Assembly: GCF_043951855.1 (NCBI RefSeq)
Contig: NZ_JBINJW010000012.1
Location: forward strand, 1 to 64,000
From: Proteiniclasticum sp043951855
Lineage (GTDB): Bacteria; Bacillota; Clostridia; Clostridiales; Clostridiaceae
Direction of reading: 5' to 3'
DNA length: 64,000 nt
Of the stretch, positions 16,752 to 25,414 are shown piece by piece (the stretch's first letter is position 1; every line of letters starts with the position of its first letter). The translations under genes were made by a program, and so were the position numbers. The notes below the pieces were generated by a model. It was not told the origin of the DNA. It did not search any database and saw only the letters and a list, made by a program, of their open reading frames with translations.

Positions 16752-17942
16752 TTAAGCCAGTTCAGGCAAAAGACTTCTGATTTCATCCACTTTATTGAGC
16801 TTCTCCCATGTCAGATCCAGGTCATCTCTTCCGAAGTGACCATAAGCTGCAATCTTTCTATAGATCGGCTTCTGGAGATCCAGATCCCGGATGATTGCAC
16901 CTGGTCTAAGGTCGAATATCCTGCTAATGACTTCTATAATGCGCTCATGAGATACTTTTTCCGTTCCAAATGTGAATACCTCAATGGAAATCGGCTTTGC
17001 AACACCTATGGCATAACTCAGCTGTACTTCCAGCTTGTCGGCAACTCCTGCTGCCACAAGGTTCTTCGCCACCCATCTCGCTGCATAAGCTGCAGAACGG
17101 TCAACCTTTGTTGGATCTTTTCCTGAGAAAGCTCCGCCTCCATGTCTTCCATAACCGCCATAGGTATCCACAATGATCTTTCTTCCGGTAAGTCCGGAAT
17201 CTCCTTGTGGTCCTCCTACAATAAACTGCCCAGTTGGATTCACGTAGATCTTGGTGTTCTCATCCATGAGTTCTTCAGGCACAACTGCCATGATCACATG
17301 TTCAATGATGTCTCTTCTGATTTCTTCCTGGGTCACTACAGAACTGTGCTGCGTAGAGAGAACAACCGCCTCAACCCTTACAGGTTTGTCATTCTCATCA
17401 TACTCTATGGTCACCTGGGTTTTCCCATCCGGTCTGAGATAGGTGAGTGTCTCATTCTTTCTTACTTCCGCAAGCCTTCTGGCCAGTTTCTGAGCAAGAT
17501 TGATGGGCATAGGCATATAATCTTCCGTTTCGTTGGTGGCGAAACCGAACATCATCCCCTGATCTCCTGCTCCAGTCTGAAGCATGGCATCATGGTCCCC
17601 CTCACGTGTCTCCAGAGATGCGTTGACTCCCTGAGCGATATCTGGTGACTGTTCGTCAATGGAAGTAAGCACAGCGCATGTTTCAGCATCAAAACCGTAC
17701 TTGGCACGGACATATCCGATTTCAGTGACAGTTTTTCTCACTACCTTCGGAATATCCACGTAGCAGTCTGTTGTGATTTCCCCCATAACCATGACCATAC
17801 CAGTGGTCACGGCAGTTTCGCAGGCGACTCTGGCTTTCGGATCCTGTTCAAGGATACTGTCCAGGATGGCATCTGAAATCTGATCGCATATTTTATCCGG
17901 ATGCCCTTCTGTTACAGATTCTGAAGTAAATAGTCTTTTCAT
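16752..17942 (-). CDS. metK: S-adenosylmethionine synthase
   Basis: Makes SAM from methionine and ATP. From the chosen start (396 aa) the signature GHPDK is at 13-17, and GAGDQGMMFG and GGGAFSGKDPTKVDRS are present. The frame is open further upstream, but those codons are the riboswitch terminator and SD read as protein. GGGAGG lies seven bases before the ATG at 17940-17942. Regulated by the S-box riboswitch directly upstream: high SAM should terminate transcription before the gene. Confidence 0.97.
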   Translation of the reverse strand: MKRLFTSESVTEGHPDKICDQISDAILDSILEQDPKARVACETAVTTGMVMVMGEITTDCYVDIPKVVRKTVTEIGYVRAKYGFDAETCAVLTSIDEQSPDIAQGVNASLETREGDHDAMLQTGAGDQGMMFGFATNETEDYMPMPINLAQKLARRLAEVRKNETLTYLRPDGKTQVTIEYDENDKPVRVEAVVLSTQHSSVVTQEEIRRDIIEHVIMAVVPEELMDENTKIYVNPTGQFIVGGPQGDSGLTGRKIIVDTYGGYGRHGGGAFSGKDPTKVDRSAAYAARWVAKNLVAAGVADKLEVQLSYAIGVAKPISIEVFTFGTEKVSHERIIEVISRIFDLRPGAIIRDLDLQKPIYRKIAAYGHFGRDDLDLTWEKLNKVDEIRSLLPELA

Positions 17943-17968
17943 TTTTTTCCTCCCTTTTTTCAGACAAA

Positions 17969-17997
17969 TAAAAAACCTCTTCACAATAAGAAGAGGT
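17969..17997 (-). terminator. Riboswitch-controlled terminator of metK
   Basis: ACCTCTTC/GAAGAGGT stem (17975-17982 with 17990-17997), minus strand, followed by T6. Its 5' arm contains TCTTAT, complementary to the 3' strand of aptamer helix P1, as needed for an antiterminator. Confidence 0.85.
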
Positions 17998-18015
17998 GTC
18001 GTAAGTTCTACATCT

Positions 18016-18116
18016 CTCTTATCTTGCAGCGTATTCGCTGCAGGAATTGGCACCACGTATTTCTACAGGTTGCCGGGTTTCATAGGGCCCTTTCCCTCCA
18101 CCTCTCTTGATAAGAG
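18016..18116 (-). ncRNA. SAM-I (S-box) riboswitch
   Basis: Minus-strand aptamer closed by an eight-bp P1 (CTCTTATC, 18109-18116, with GATAAGAG, 18016-18023). The conserved S-box core is legible: AGAGAGGTGGAGGGA after P1, then CCCTATGAAACCCGGCAACC, and GTGCCAATTCCTGCAG before the P4 loop. It lies immediately upstream of metK with an intrinsic terminator between, the standard OFF-switch layout. Confidence 0.97.
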
Positions 18117-18136
18117 TATTCAATTTTTTTCATAAA

Positions 18137-18168
18137 AAAAGACAGCAATTGAAACAATTGTGTCTTTT
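18137..18168 (-). terminator. Terminator of the tRNA operon
   Basis: Minus strand AAAAGACA-CAATTG / CAATTG-C-TGTCTTTT stem with one bulge, then T7. It separates the tRNAs from the metK leader. Confidence 0.8.
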
Positions 18169-18169
18169 G

Positions 18170-18254
18170 TGGTGGAGGAGAGTGGATTCGAACCACTGAA
18201 GCAACTTGCAACAGATTTACAGTCTGCCCCCTTTGGCCACTTGGGTACTCCTCC
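18170..18254 (-). tRNA. tRNA-Tyr (GTA), second copy
   Basis: 85-nt class II tRNA with long variable arm. Acceptor GGAGGAG/CTCCTCC, anticodon loop CTGTAAA (GTA), T-loop GGTTCGAATCC, encoded CCA end. Identical to the preceding copy. Confidence 0.97.
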
Positions 18255-18336
18255 CTATCAGTGTACAACTGCCTATTTATAGTACAACAGTCTTAGGGTT
18301 TTGTCAATAACATTTGCTCATATTTTTCAAGGATAA

Positions 18337-18421
18337 TGGTGGAGGAGAGTGGATTCGAACCACTGAAGCAACTTGCAACAGATTTACAGTCTGCCCCCTT
18401 TGGCCACTTGGGTACTCCTCC
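18337..18421 (-). tRNA. tRNA-Tyr (GTA), first copy
   Basis: Same 85-nt sequence as the downstream copy, including the encoded CCA; the two are separated by about 80 bases, forming a tandem duplication. Confidence 0.97.
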
Positions 18422-18428
18422 GAAAATG

Positions 18429-18503
18429 TGGAGCTGGTGAACGGAATCGAACCATCAACCTGCTGATTACAAATCAGCTGCTCTACCATTGAGCCACACC
18501 AGC
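18429..18503 (-). tRNA. tRNA-Thr (TGT)
   Basis: 75-nt tRNA with acceptor GCTGGTG/CACCAGC, anticodon loop TTTGTAA (TGT) flanked by GCTGA/TCAGC, T-loop GGTTCGATTCC, encoded CCA. First gene of the Thr-Tyr-Tyr operon. Confidence 0.97.
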
Positions 18504-18522
18504 AAATGAACTGACAAAGACT

Positions 18523-18551
18523 AGTATATAGCCTAGACGATGATATTTCAA
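18523..18551 (-). promoter_or_regulatory. tRNA operon promoter
   Basis: Minus strand TTGAAA (18546-18551), 17 bases, TATACT (18523-18528), about 20 bases before tRNA-Thr. The stretch 18552-18743 upstream holds nothing I can name. Confidence 0.8.
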
Positions 18552-18743
18552 GGGTTTTTCTTAAAATAAATCCCGTTTTTTTATTTGATATTTTTTGTCA
18601 TATTGAAGAGGGGAGATCTCTTTCCACACCCACTTCATAAAACTCTTGAGTCTCTTGACACTTCAAATCCGTCTGATGATTTCAGCTTTTTCACCGCATC
18701 TGTTTTCCAATTCTGTTGTCCTTAAAATTTCCATTCAGTTCCT

Positions 18744-18789
18744 GAAAAAAACACCCGCCATGAACTGAAATAATCTGTTCATGGCGGGT
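18744..18789 (-). terminator. upp terminator
   Basis: Perfect 13-bp stem (18753-18765 with 18777-18789), 11-base loop, then a T run on the minus strand. Confidence 0.9.
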
Positions 18790-18826
18790 ATAGAATCATT
18801 TCCCAATAGACTGACTGAAATACCTG

Positions 18827-19456
18827 TTACTTGGTGCCAAAGAGTCTGTCTCCTGCGTCTCCCAGTCCTGGAACGATATATCCGTGTTCGTTCAGCTTTT
18901 CATCAATTGCCGCGATGAAGATATCAACATCAGGATGCTTCTCCGATAAAGCTTTGATTCCTTCAGGAGCCGCCACAAGACCTACGAACTTAATGCTCTT
19001 CGCTCCTCTTTTCTTCAGCATATGAATCGCGTCAATGGCAGACCCGCCTGTTGCAAGCATCGGATCCACAACAATAACTTCTCTCTCTTCAATATCCTTT
19101 GGCAGTTTGCAGAAGTATTCCACTGGCTGAAGTGTACTCTCATCTCTGTAAAGTCCGATGTGTCCGACTTTTGCTGCAGGAACAAGCTTGAGCATTCCGT
19201 CAACCATTCCGATACCGGCTCTTAGAATTGGCACGATCGCCAGTTTTTTACCTGTGATGATTTTACAGTGGGCAACTGCCACCGGGGTCTCAATATCCAC
19301 ATCTTCCATTGGAAGATCTCTTGTCACCTCATAAGCCATAAGTGTAGAGATTTCTTCCACCACTTCTCTGAATTCCTTGGACCCTGTATTCTTGTCTCTG
19401 ATGATGGCCAGCTTGTGTAATACCAGCGGATGATTGATTTCAATTATTCTGCTCAT
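18827..19456 (-). CDS. upp: Uracil phosphoribosyltransferase
   Basis: Pyrimidine salvage enzyme making UMP from uracil and PRPP. 209 aa, the family length. The PRPP loop VVDPMLATGGSA is at 129-140, YRDE at 103-106, and the C-terminal GDAGDRLFGTK uracil-binding end is complete. Its ATG overlaps the rpiB stop by one base (TAATG) with a GAGGAGG SD inside rpiB, so the two are coupled. Last gene of the block that also carries sua5, the phosphatase and rpiB, as in Bacillus. Confidence 0.97.
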   Translation of the reverse strand: MSRIIEINHPLVLHKLAIIRDKNTGSKEFREVVEEISTLMAYEVTRDLPMEDVDIETPVAVAHCKIITGKKLAIVPILRAGIGMVDGMLKLVPAAKVGHIGLYRDESTLQPVEYFCKLPKDIEEREVIVVDPMLATGGSAIDAIHMLKKRGAKSIKFVGLVAAPEGIKALSEKHPDVDIFIAAIDEKLNEHGYIVPGLGDAGDRLFGTK

Positions 19457-19920
19457 TAATTTTCCTCCTCAAGTTCTGCATTTTCCTCTTCTAATCTGGT
19501 TATTTTATCAATACGTGTCTGATGTCTTCCGCCCTCGAATTCAGCACCTAAAAAGGTGTCTACAATATCCAATGCAAGGGCTTGACCGATTACTCTTTCA
19601 CCCATAGTCAGGATGTTCGCATTATTATGCTCTCTGGATGCGTGAGCACTGAAGGTATCATGACACAGTGCTGCTCTGATTCCTTTCACCTTATTTGCAG
19701 CTATACCGATTCCGATTCCAGTTCCACATATGAGGATACCAAAATCAGACTCCTTGTCAACTACGCTGGCAGAAACTTTTTTTGAAATATCCGGATAATC
19801 ACAGGATTCTCTGGTATAGGTACCAAAGTCTCTGACTTCATACCCTTTCTTCTCCAGATGTTCCTTCACCGCTTCCTTTAATCCTACGCCGCCATGGTCT
19901 GCACCAATTGCTATTTTCAT
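19456..19920 (-). CDS. rpiB: Ribose-5-phosphate isomerase B
   Basis: Interconverts ribose-5-P and ribulose-5-P in the pentose phosphate pathway. The canonical RpiB residues are present: D8-H9 in GADHGG, Cys65 in ICGTGIGIGI, and H98-N99 in SREHNNAN. 154 aa. It lies between the arginine-phosphatase-like gene (two-base gap) and upp, a syntenic Firmicutes order. Compare the divergent paralogue at 60707-61159, which lacks two of these residues; this copy is the housekeeping enzyme. Confidence 0.95.
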   Translation of the reverse strand: MKIAIGADHGGVGLKEAVKEHLEKKGYEVRDFGTYTRESCDYPDISKKVSASVVDKESDFGILICGTGIGIGIAANKVKGIRAALCHDTFSAHASREHNNANILTMGERVIGQALALDIVDTFLGAEFEGGRHQTRIDKITRLEEENAELEEEN

Positions 19921-19922
19921 TT

Positions 19923-20354
19923 TTACCTCCTGAATTTATCAAATTGTGTTATTTTATGAATTAATTTCCTGATTTCGCTGAAAGTCTTGAGATAGATTTC
20001 CTCATTCATGCCGTAAGGGTCCATAACGTCGCCTGATTCACCGGCGAGCTCTTTCAGGGTATAAACCCTCTCACCGCCGTAACGCCTCTTCACTTCCCTC
20101 TTCTGTGCCTCTGTCATGGTGATGATGTATTCCGCATCCGCCATATCAAGGTCCATAAGCTCTTCTGCTTCGCGATCCACGTCATACCCATATTCTCTCT
20201 GGAGTATTTCCCTGGCTTCTCTGGAGATCGTGCTTCCTCTTTGAACAAACAGGCCACGGGAAGCGGCTTCCGCTTTGTGATAAGTCTCATTGAAAATCAC
20301 TTCTGCCATGGGACTTCTGCAAGTATTTCCTGTACAAACAAATAACACTTTCAT
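19923..20354 (-). CDS. Low-molecular-weight protein phosphatase (YwlE-like protein-arginine phosphatase)
   Basis: 143 aa. The P-loop CTGNTCRSP starts at C7 with Arg13, and the general acid loop is DPYG. Thr11 in the P-loop is the residue that gives YwlE of Bacillus its phospho-arginine specificity. The gene also sits between sua5 and rpiB exactly as ywlE does. It would reverse McsB-type arginine phosphorylation. A phosphotyrosine phosphatase or arsenate reductase annotation is possible by general family, but context and Thr11 favour the arginine phosphatase. Confidence 0.85.
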   Translation of the reverse strand: MKVLFVCTGNTCRSPMAEVIFNETYHKAEAASRGLFVQRGSTISREAREILQREYGYDVDREAEELMDLDMADAEYIITMTEAQKREVKRRYGGERVYTLKELAGESGDVMDPYGMNEEIYLKTFSEIRKLIHKITQFDKFRR

Positions 20355-20356
20355 GC

Positions 20357-21406
20357 TTACACCTCGATTATATTGAATCCGGATGCTTTCTTTAACCGAT
20401 TCATAATCGCCACACCGACGCCTTTTTCGGAAAAGCCCTCCGCCAGAATCACATCAACATTCAGATCATCAAAAGTCCTCAATCCCTCAAAAAGATTTCT
20501 TGCGATTTCAGAGGAATTCTTCTCGCTTCCCAGAGATATGAATCTGATGTTCTCTTTATTATACATCTTCTCGCGTTCTTTGGGAGCCAAAACACCTACA
20601 ACTTTCCCCTGATTCTGGTAGTTTTCCGCCAGCGCAAGGATCCGCTTTTCCACTTTTCCCTCATTTCCTGTGATGATGGTCAAGGGTGCTTTGGGTGCGT
20701 AATGCCTGTACTTCATCCCAGGCGCTTTCGGAATCTCTTTTTCATCCGCTCTTGTCATGGCTTCATCATAGACGATCTCATGGTCAACCGTTAGAAGATC
20801 ATCATACGTGATATACCCGGGACGCAGTAGACGAGGAGGATGAACACTGTAATCCACAATGGTGGATTCAAGCCCCACAATGGAACTTCCATCGCCTATG
20901 ATCATGTCCACTCTCCCATCAAGGTCTTCCACGCAACGCCTGAAATTCGTAGGGCTGGGTTTTCCTGAAATATTCGCGGACGGTGCCGCGATGGGACAGC
21001 CAGAAGCCCTTATGAGGAGCATAGCCGTTTCGTTGGAAGGCATCCTGATTCCTACCGTATCAAGACCGGCACTGGTTTCCATAGGGATGAGATCCGTCTT
21101 TTTCAGAATGAGCGTCAGGGGTCCCGGCCAGAACTTATCCATCAGCTCCTGAGCCTTCCCTGGAATCTCCTGCGCAAAGGCGGAAAGATCCGCGTCCGCA
21201 ACATGTATGATCAGAGGATTATCCTGCGGTCTGCCTTTAGCCTCAAATATCTTTTTTACCGCGTCCTGATTCAATGCATCTGCACCAAGCCCATAGACTG
21301 TCTCTGTTGGAAATGCGACAACACCTCCTCTTTTTATGATTTCAGCGCCTTGTTCTATCCATTCCATATCTATTCTGTTTTCGAAATTCACTTTAATTGT
21401 TTCCAT
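20357..21406 (-). CDS. sua5: L-threonylcarbamoyladenylate synthase (Sua5/YwlC)
   Basis: Makes threonylcarbamoyl-AMP for the t6A37 modification of tRNAs reading ANN codons. 349 aa: N-terminal YrdC domain (GGVVAFPTETVYGLG, SANISGKPSPT) plus the C-terminal Sua5 domain (PGMKYRHYAPKAPL onward). The frame is open to an ATG at 21448 that overlaps the prfA stop. That start would place a run of seven G in codons 2-4 and lacks a well-placed SD. The ATG at 21404-21406 has GGAG five to six bases upstream and is preferred. Confidence 0.93.
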   Translation of the reverse strand: METIKVNFENRIDMEWIEQGAEIIKRGGVVAFPTETVYGLGADALNQDAVKKIFEAKGRPQDNPLIIHVADADLSAFAQEIPGKAQELMDKFWPGPLTLILKKTDLIPMETSAGLDTVGIRMPSNETAMLLIRASGCPIAAPSANISGKPSPTNFRRCVEDLDGRVDMIIGDGSSIVGLESTIVDYSVHPPRLLRPGYITYDDLLTVDHEIVYDEAMTRADEKEIPKAPGMKYRHYAPKAPLTIITGNEGKVEKRILALAENYQNQGKVVGVLAPKEREKMYNKENIRFISLGSEKNSSEIARNLFEGLRTFDDLNVDVILAEGFSEKGVGVAIMNRLKKASGFNIIEV

Positions 21407-21447
21407 TTTCACTCCAAAAATGGGGACAGTAAAACTGCCCCCCCTCA

Positions 21448-22527
21448 TTAATTGCTTCTATTCCCCAGCGCTTTCAGTTTTTCCGCCTGGTCAAATCTGA
21501 TCAGGGAATCAAACATTTCATCCATGTCTCCATTCAGGAAGGACTCCAGTTTGTAAAGTGTCAGGTTGATTCTGTGGTCTGTCACTCTACCCTGCGGATA
21601 ATTATAGGTTCTGATTCTCTCAGAACGGTCTCCCGTACCTACCTGTGATTTTCTTTCGTCTGCGATCCCCTTGTTTCTTTCTCTTTCCGCTATTTCATAT
21701 AGTCTGGACCTTAAAATCTTCAGCGCTTTTTCCTTATTCTTCAACTGGGATTTCTCATCCTGTACCGCGACCACAAGTCCTGACGGAATGTGTGTCACAC
21801 GAACAGCGGAGTCTGTTGTATTTACAGACTGTCCACCATTACCGGAGGAACGGTATACATCGACTCTGATTTCATTCATATCGATCTCTACATCCACTTC
21901 ATCCACTTCGGGAAGCACCGCCACCGTAGCTGTCGAAGTATGGATTCTTCCTGAGCTTTCCGTATCCGGAACTCTCTGGACTCTATGTACCCCTGATTCA
22001 TACTTCATCAGAGAATACACGCCATGGCCTTTGACCATGAACACAACTTCCTTGAATCCTCCGATGTCGGTTTCGTTGAGACTCATGATTTCCACTTTCC
22101 ATCTCTTGCTTTCCGCATACTTCACATACATTCTATAGAGGTTGTAGGCAAACAGAGCCGCTTCGTCTCCACCTGCACCGCCTCGTATTTCGACAAATAC
22201 GTTCTTGTCGTCGTTGGGGTCCTTTGGAAGCAGCATGATCTGAAGTTCAGACTCGATGCTTTCCAACTGAGCCTTGATGTTTCTTACATCCTCGTTGATC
22301 ATTTCTCTCATTTCCTGGTCATCTTCAGACTGGAGCATTTCCATATTGGCATCCAGTTCTTCCTGAAGACCTTTGAATTCACGATATCTCATTACGATGG
22401 CTTCCAGGTCGGAATGCTCCTTCACGAGCTTCTGCCAGTTCTCCTGGTCTGCAATGACGCTCGGATCACTGATCCGCATGGTAAGCTCTTCATACTTACC
22501 TTCCACAAAACTTAATCTATCTAACAT
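21448..22527 (-). CDS. prfA: Peptide chain release factor 1
   Basis: Recognises UAG and UAA stop codons. 359 aa. The codon-recognition tripeptide position reads PDT (187-189) in HRVQRVPDTES, the RF1 P-x-T form rather than RF2 SPF. The peptidyl-hydrolysis GGQ is at 231-233 in SSGNGGQSVNTTDSAVR. The SD AGGAGAG precedes the ATG. It follows prmC, which methylates this GGQ glutamine, in the same operon. Confidence 0.97.
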   Translation of the reverse strand: MLDRLSFVEGKYEELTMRISDPSVIADQENWQKLVKEHSDLEAIVMRYREFKGLQEELDANMEMLQSEDDQEMREMINEDVRNIKAQLESIESELQIMLLPKDPNDDKNVFVEIRGGAGGDEAALFAYNLYRMYVKYAESKRWKVEIMSLNETDIGGFKEVVFMVKGHGVYSLMKYESGVHRVQRVPDTESSGRIHTSTATVAVLPEVDEVDVEIDMNEIRVDVYRSSGNGGQSVNTTDSAVRVTHIPSGLVVAVQDEKSQLKNKEKALKILRSRLYEIAERERNKGIADERKSQVGTGDRSERIRTYNYPQGRVTDHRINLTLYKLESFLNGDMDEMFDSLIRFDQAEKLKALGNRSN

Positions 22528-22575
22528 TACTTTCTCTCCTTTTATTCATCTGATTTGAAAAATAACGTCAGTAAG

Positions 22576-23427
22576 CTAAGTCTCCGGAAGAAGTTCCCCT
22601 GAAACTACGCGATGATGACCTGAAAGATCTTTCAGTGTTATTATATTTTTAAATCCGTTTTCTTTTAACATTTTTTCCACCTCTTGACTCTGGTCATATC
22701 CGATTTCAAAAATCAGCATCCCATTTTCCGTCAGATGTTTTTCTGCGTTCTTCGTGATTTCCTCATAGAAATCAAGACCTCGCGCCCCTCCGTAAAGTGC
22801 GGAATGAGGCTCGTATTCCTTAACGGAGACAGACAGCTCTTCCATGTCTTCCCCGCTTATATAGGGCGGATTGCTCACTATGAGGTCGTACTTCTCATCA
22901 ATCTTTTCGAAAAGATCAGACTGGATGAATTTTACGCGTTGCTGGACACCCAGGTGCTCCGCATTTTCCATGGAGACCGAAATGGCCCCTTTATTTATAT
23001 CAGAAAGTGTGACATTTGTAAATTCCAAAATCCCGGCTATGGATAATCCGATGGCACCAGAGCCACTGCATAAATCCAGCACCTTCCTGTATTTCTTCTC
23101 TCTGATCATTTCTATGGCTTTCTCCACGGCAATTTCCGTATCCGGTCTGGGAATCAGTGTATGCTCATTCACCTTGAAACGAAAACCCATGAATTCCTTG
23201 TAGCCCACGATGTAAGCGATGGGCATTCCCTTTTCTCTCTGCGAAAGTTTAGCGAGATATTCCCTTTCTTCTTCCTCACTTAAAAGCGTTTCACGGTGCG
23301 TAAGAAGAAACACTTCATCCTTTTCCGTCACTTCCTTCAGTAGAATTCTCCCATCCAGAGAAGGTGTATCCGATATCTCCTTCAGCTTCTCTGCCGCCAG
23401 TTTCACGGCATCTCCAATTGTAAGCAT
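22576..23427 (-). CDS. prmC: Release factor glutamine N5-methyltransferase
   Basis: SAM-dependent methylation of the GGQ glutamine in release factors. 283 aa: N-terminal helical domain, RPDTE motif near 94-98, SAM-binding LDLCSGSGAIG at 117-127, and catalytic NPPY at 186-189. Its ATG is one base after the DUF1385 stop, and its substrate gene prfA follows 48 bases downstream. Confidence 0.96.
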   Translation of the reverse strand: MLTIGDAVKLAAEKLKEISDTPSLDGRILLKEVTEKDEVFLLTHRETLLSEEEEREYLAKLSQREKGMPIAYIVGYKEFMGFRFKVNEHTLIPRPDTEIAVEKAIEMIREKKYRKVLDLCSGSGAIGLSIAGILEFTNVTLSDINKGAISVSMENAEHLGVQQRVKFIQSDLFEKIDEKYDLIVSNPPYISGEDMEELSVSVKEYEPHSALYGGARGLDFYEEITKNAEKHLTENGMLIFEIGYDQSQEVEKMLKENGFKNIITLKDLSGHHRVVSGELLPET

Positions 23428-23428
23428 C

Positions 23429-24328
23429 TTAGACCAGCCCTTCTGCTTCCTTTAAAGCCCTGATGGATACTTCCAGCATGTCATCCAGAGGCTCTTTTGT
23501 AGTCAGCCTCTGCAGCATCATACCTGGATAAGCGACAATCCTCTGAACGGGACCTTTTGTTTTGCCCAGCCATCTGAGAATCTCATAGGTGATTCCCGAA
23601 ATCAGCGGGAGAAGAAGGATTCTCGTTACAATTCTCATGAGAGGATTGGTCCATCCTGTGAAGCTGAATACAATGATACTCACAGCCATGACCAGAAACA
23701 TGAAGTTCGTTCCGCATCTTTCATGGAATCTTGTACAGCTTCTGGCATTTTCCACCGTCAGCTCCAGCTCATTTTCGTAGCAGATGATGGCCTTATGTTC
23801 TGCACCATGATACTGAAAGACTCTGTAGATGTCCTTCATCTTGCTGATTCCGTATAGATAGCCGAGAAAGATGCTCAGACGGATCACCGCTTCTATGGCA
23901 TTCAGTCCCAGATGAGGCAGATCATAGCTTCTCAGAAGACCAGTGATCAGTGTCGGTACGACGAAAAACAGCAGTATGCTGAGACTCAGACTGAAAATCA
24001 TGGTGATGGTTTCTATGATCTTTTCGCCTTTCTCACCGAACCTGTCCTTCAGAAACTTATCGAACTTGGACGGTTCTTCATCTTCCCCGAATATGGATGC
24101 AGACCAGTTAAGACTCTTGATTCCGATTTTCATGGAGTCAATGAGGGCTACCGCCCCTCTTATCAGTGGCCAGCGCAGTATTTTATATTTCTGAGATAAC
24201 GGAACGGAATGGTCATGATTGACCACAATATCCCCTTCCGGATTTCTCACAGCAGTGGCAATGCCCTTCAGACCTCTCATCATGACGCCCTCAATAACGG
24301 CTTGTCCTCCTACAGTTGTATTTCTCAT
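23429..24328 (-). CDS. DUF1385 family membrane protein (YqhQ-like)
   Basis: 299 aa with the family-typical opening (VGGQAVIEGVMMRG at about 6-19). Several membrane segments follow, at about 108-130, 145-160 and 205-225, around a conserved FQYHGAEHKAI motif that may bind a metal. The family has no established function. It is consistently found between tdk and prmC in clostridia, as here (15-base gap to tdk, one base to prmC), so it is probably cotranscribed with translation-termination genes. Confidence 0.88.
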   Translation of the reverse strand: MRNTTVGGQAVIEGVMMRGLKGIATAVRNPEGDIVVNHDHSVPLSQKYKILRWPLIRGAVALIDSMKIGIKSLNWSASIFGEDEEPSKFDKFLKDRFGEKGEKIIETITMIFSLSLSILLFFVVPTLITGLLRSYDLPHLGLNAIEAVIRLSIFLGYLYGISKMKDIYRVFQYHGAEHKAIICYENELELTVENARSCTRFHERCGTNFMFLVMAVSIIVFSFTGWTNPLMRIVTRILLLPLISGITYEILRWLGKTKGPVQRIVAYPGMMLQRLTTKEPLDDMLEVSIRALKEAEGLV

Positions 24329-24343
24329 TTATTCACCAAATCC

Positions 24344-24952
24344 TTATTTCATCTTATTCTTTTCGTTTGCTTTCTTTCTGTACTTGAAGTAGCAGTCTGC
24401 ACATAAGGACTGATATTCCACATCTCCTACCATGTCGATGGCCACCTGCTCTCCTTCAAAAACGAATTCTCCGTTGATTTTCCTTCCATTAAGGAGCGCT
24501 TTCTTTCCACAGGTACAGATGGTTTTAAGTTCCTCGATGCTATGTGCCAGAAGAAGCAGTCTCTCACTGCCTTCGAAGCCATTCATGAGAAAGTCTGTCC
24601 TCAACCCATAGCATATCACAGGTACCTTAAGAATAACTGCAACTTTCAGAAGCTCATCGATGTGCTTTGCTCTTAGAAACTGTGCTTCATCCACAAGAAT
24701 GCAGTTGATCTTCCCTTCACTCTGAATCCATTTTTCAGTCACTTCGTAGAGATTGTCTTCATCTCTAACCGCGAAATCAGCTGTTCTGACCACACCTAGT
24801 CTGGAAACAAGCTGGTTCCCGCCTTTTGCATCCACCTGAGGCTTGAAGATTTTGACTTTCATTCCTCTTTCCTCATAATTATATGCAACCTGCATGAGGT
24901 TTGTGGACTTTCCTGAATTCATTGCGCCATACCTGAAATAAAGTTTACTCAT
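24344..24952 (-). CDS. tdk: Thymidine kinase
   Basis: Type II thymidine kinase of the salvage pathway, 202 aa. P-loop GAMNSGKST (9-17), DEAQF with the catalytic Glu89, and two Cys pairs for the structural zinc (CTCG and CADC). SD AGGAG precedes the ATG. First gene of the minus-strand block running down to upp; divergent from rpmE. Confidence 0.96.
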   Translation of the reverse strand: MSKLYFRYGAMNSGKSTNLMQVAYNYEERGMKVKIFKPQVDAKGGNQLVSRLGVVRTADFAVRDEDNLYEVTEKWIQSEGKINCILVDEAQFLRAKHIDELLKVAVILKVPVICYGLRTDFLMNGFEGSERLLLLAHSIEELKTICTCGKKALLNGRKINGEFVFEGEQVAIDMVGDVEYQSLCADCYFKYRKKANEKNKMK

Positions 24953-25023
24953 TTTAAAATTCTCCTAACTTCTTAATACCCAATATATTATAACACCTCC
25001 GACACTCAGAATCTATATTATTG

Positions 25024-25052
25024 TTGACTCCTGAAATTCTTAGTGTTAGAAT
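25024..25052 (+). promoter_or_regulatory. rpmE promoter
   Basis: TTGACT (25024-25029), 17-base spacer, TAGAAT (25047-25052). Confidence 0.8.
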
Positions 25053-25089
25053 TGAATAGTTAAAAAATGATGAAATTGAGGTGAATTAA

Positions 25090-25311
25090 ATGAAAGAAGG
25101 CATACATCCAAATTACAACTCAGAAGCTGTTGTTAAGTGTGCATGTGGAAACACATTCGTTACTGGTTCAGTAAAGGACGAACTGAAAGTTGAAATATGC
25201 TCAAAGTGCCATCCATTCTTCACAGGTAAGCAGAAGATTGTTGATGTTGGCGGAAGAGTTGATCGTTTCAATAAGAAGTTCGGCATCACTCCTACAAACG
25301 AAGAAGAATAG
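25090..25311 (+). CDS. rpmE: 50S ribosomal protein L31 (zinc form)
   Basis: 73 aa. The zinc-binding cysteines C17, C19 (CACG) and C37, C40 (CSKC) mark the C+ form, so the protein is suited to zinc-replete growth. The end GGRVDRFNKKFG is typical. GAGGTG SD, own promoter, own terminator. It is divergent from tdk, whereas many clostridia have rpmE in line with rho; here rho is 5 kb away on the other strand. Confidence 0.97.
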   Translation: MKEGIHPNYNSEAVVKCACGNTFVTGSVKDELKVEICSKCHPFFTGKQKIVDVGGRVDRFNKKFGITPTNEEE

Positions 25312-25326
25312 GATCTTCATTTAATT

Positions 25327-25350
25327 AAGGATCAGCTCTGGTCCTTTTTT
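25327..25350 (+). terminator. rpmE terminator
   Basis: Eight-bp stem (25327-25334 with 25339-25346, one G-U), GCTC loop, T6. Confidence 0.9.
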
Positions 25351-25364
25351 ATTTTGCACAAATC

Positions 25365-25402
25365 AGAGAGGAAGCCATGCAGTATTGCATCGCTTCCTCT
25401 CT
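25365..25402. terminator. Terminator downstream of the ABC-F gene
   Basis: Perfect 11-bp arms AGAGAGGAAGC/GCTTCCTCTCT with inner ATGCA/TGCAT helix, between the convergent rpmE and ABC-F genes. The T run is better on the plus strand than on the minus. Confidence 0.7.
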
Positions 25403-25414
25403 TTTTCATTGCAC

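Noticed and set aside
17943..18056. 38-residue N-terminal extension of MetK
   Set aside because: These codons are the riboswitch expression platform and SD; MetK homologues start at MKRLFTSESV.
19923..20354. Arsenate reductase annotation for the low-molecular-weight phosphatase
   Set aside because: It lacks the extra resolving cysteines of thioredoxin-coupled ArsC, has the YwlE-type Thr11, and sits in ywlE synteny.
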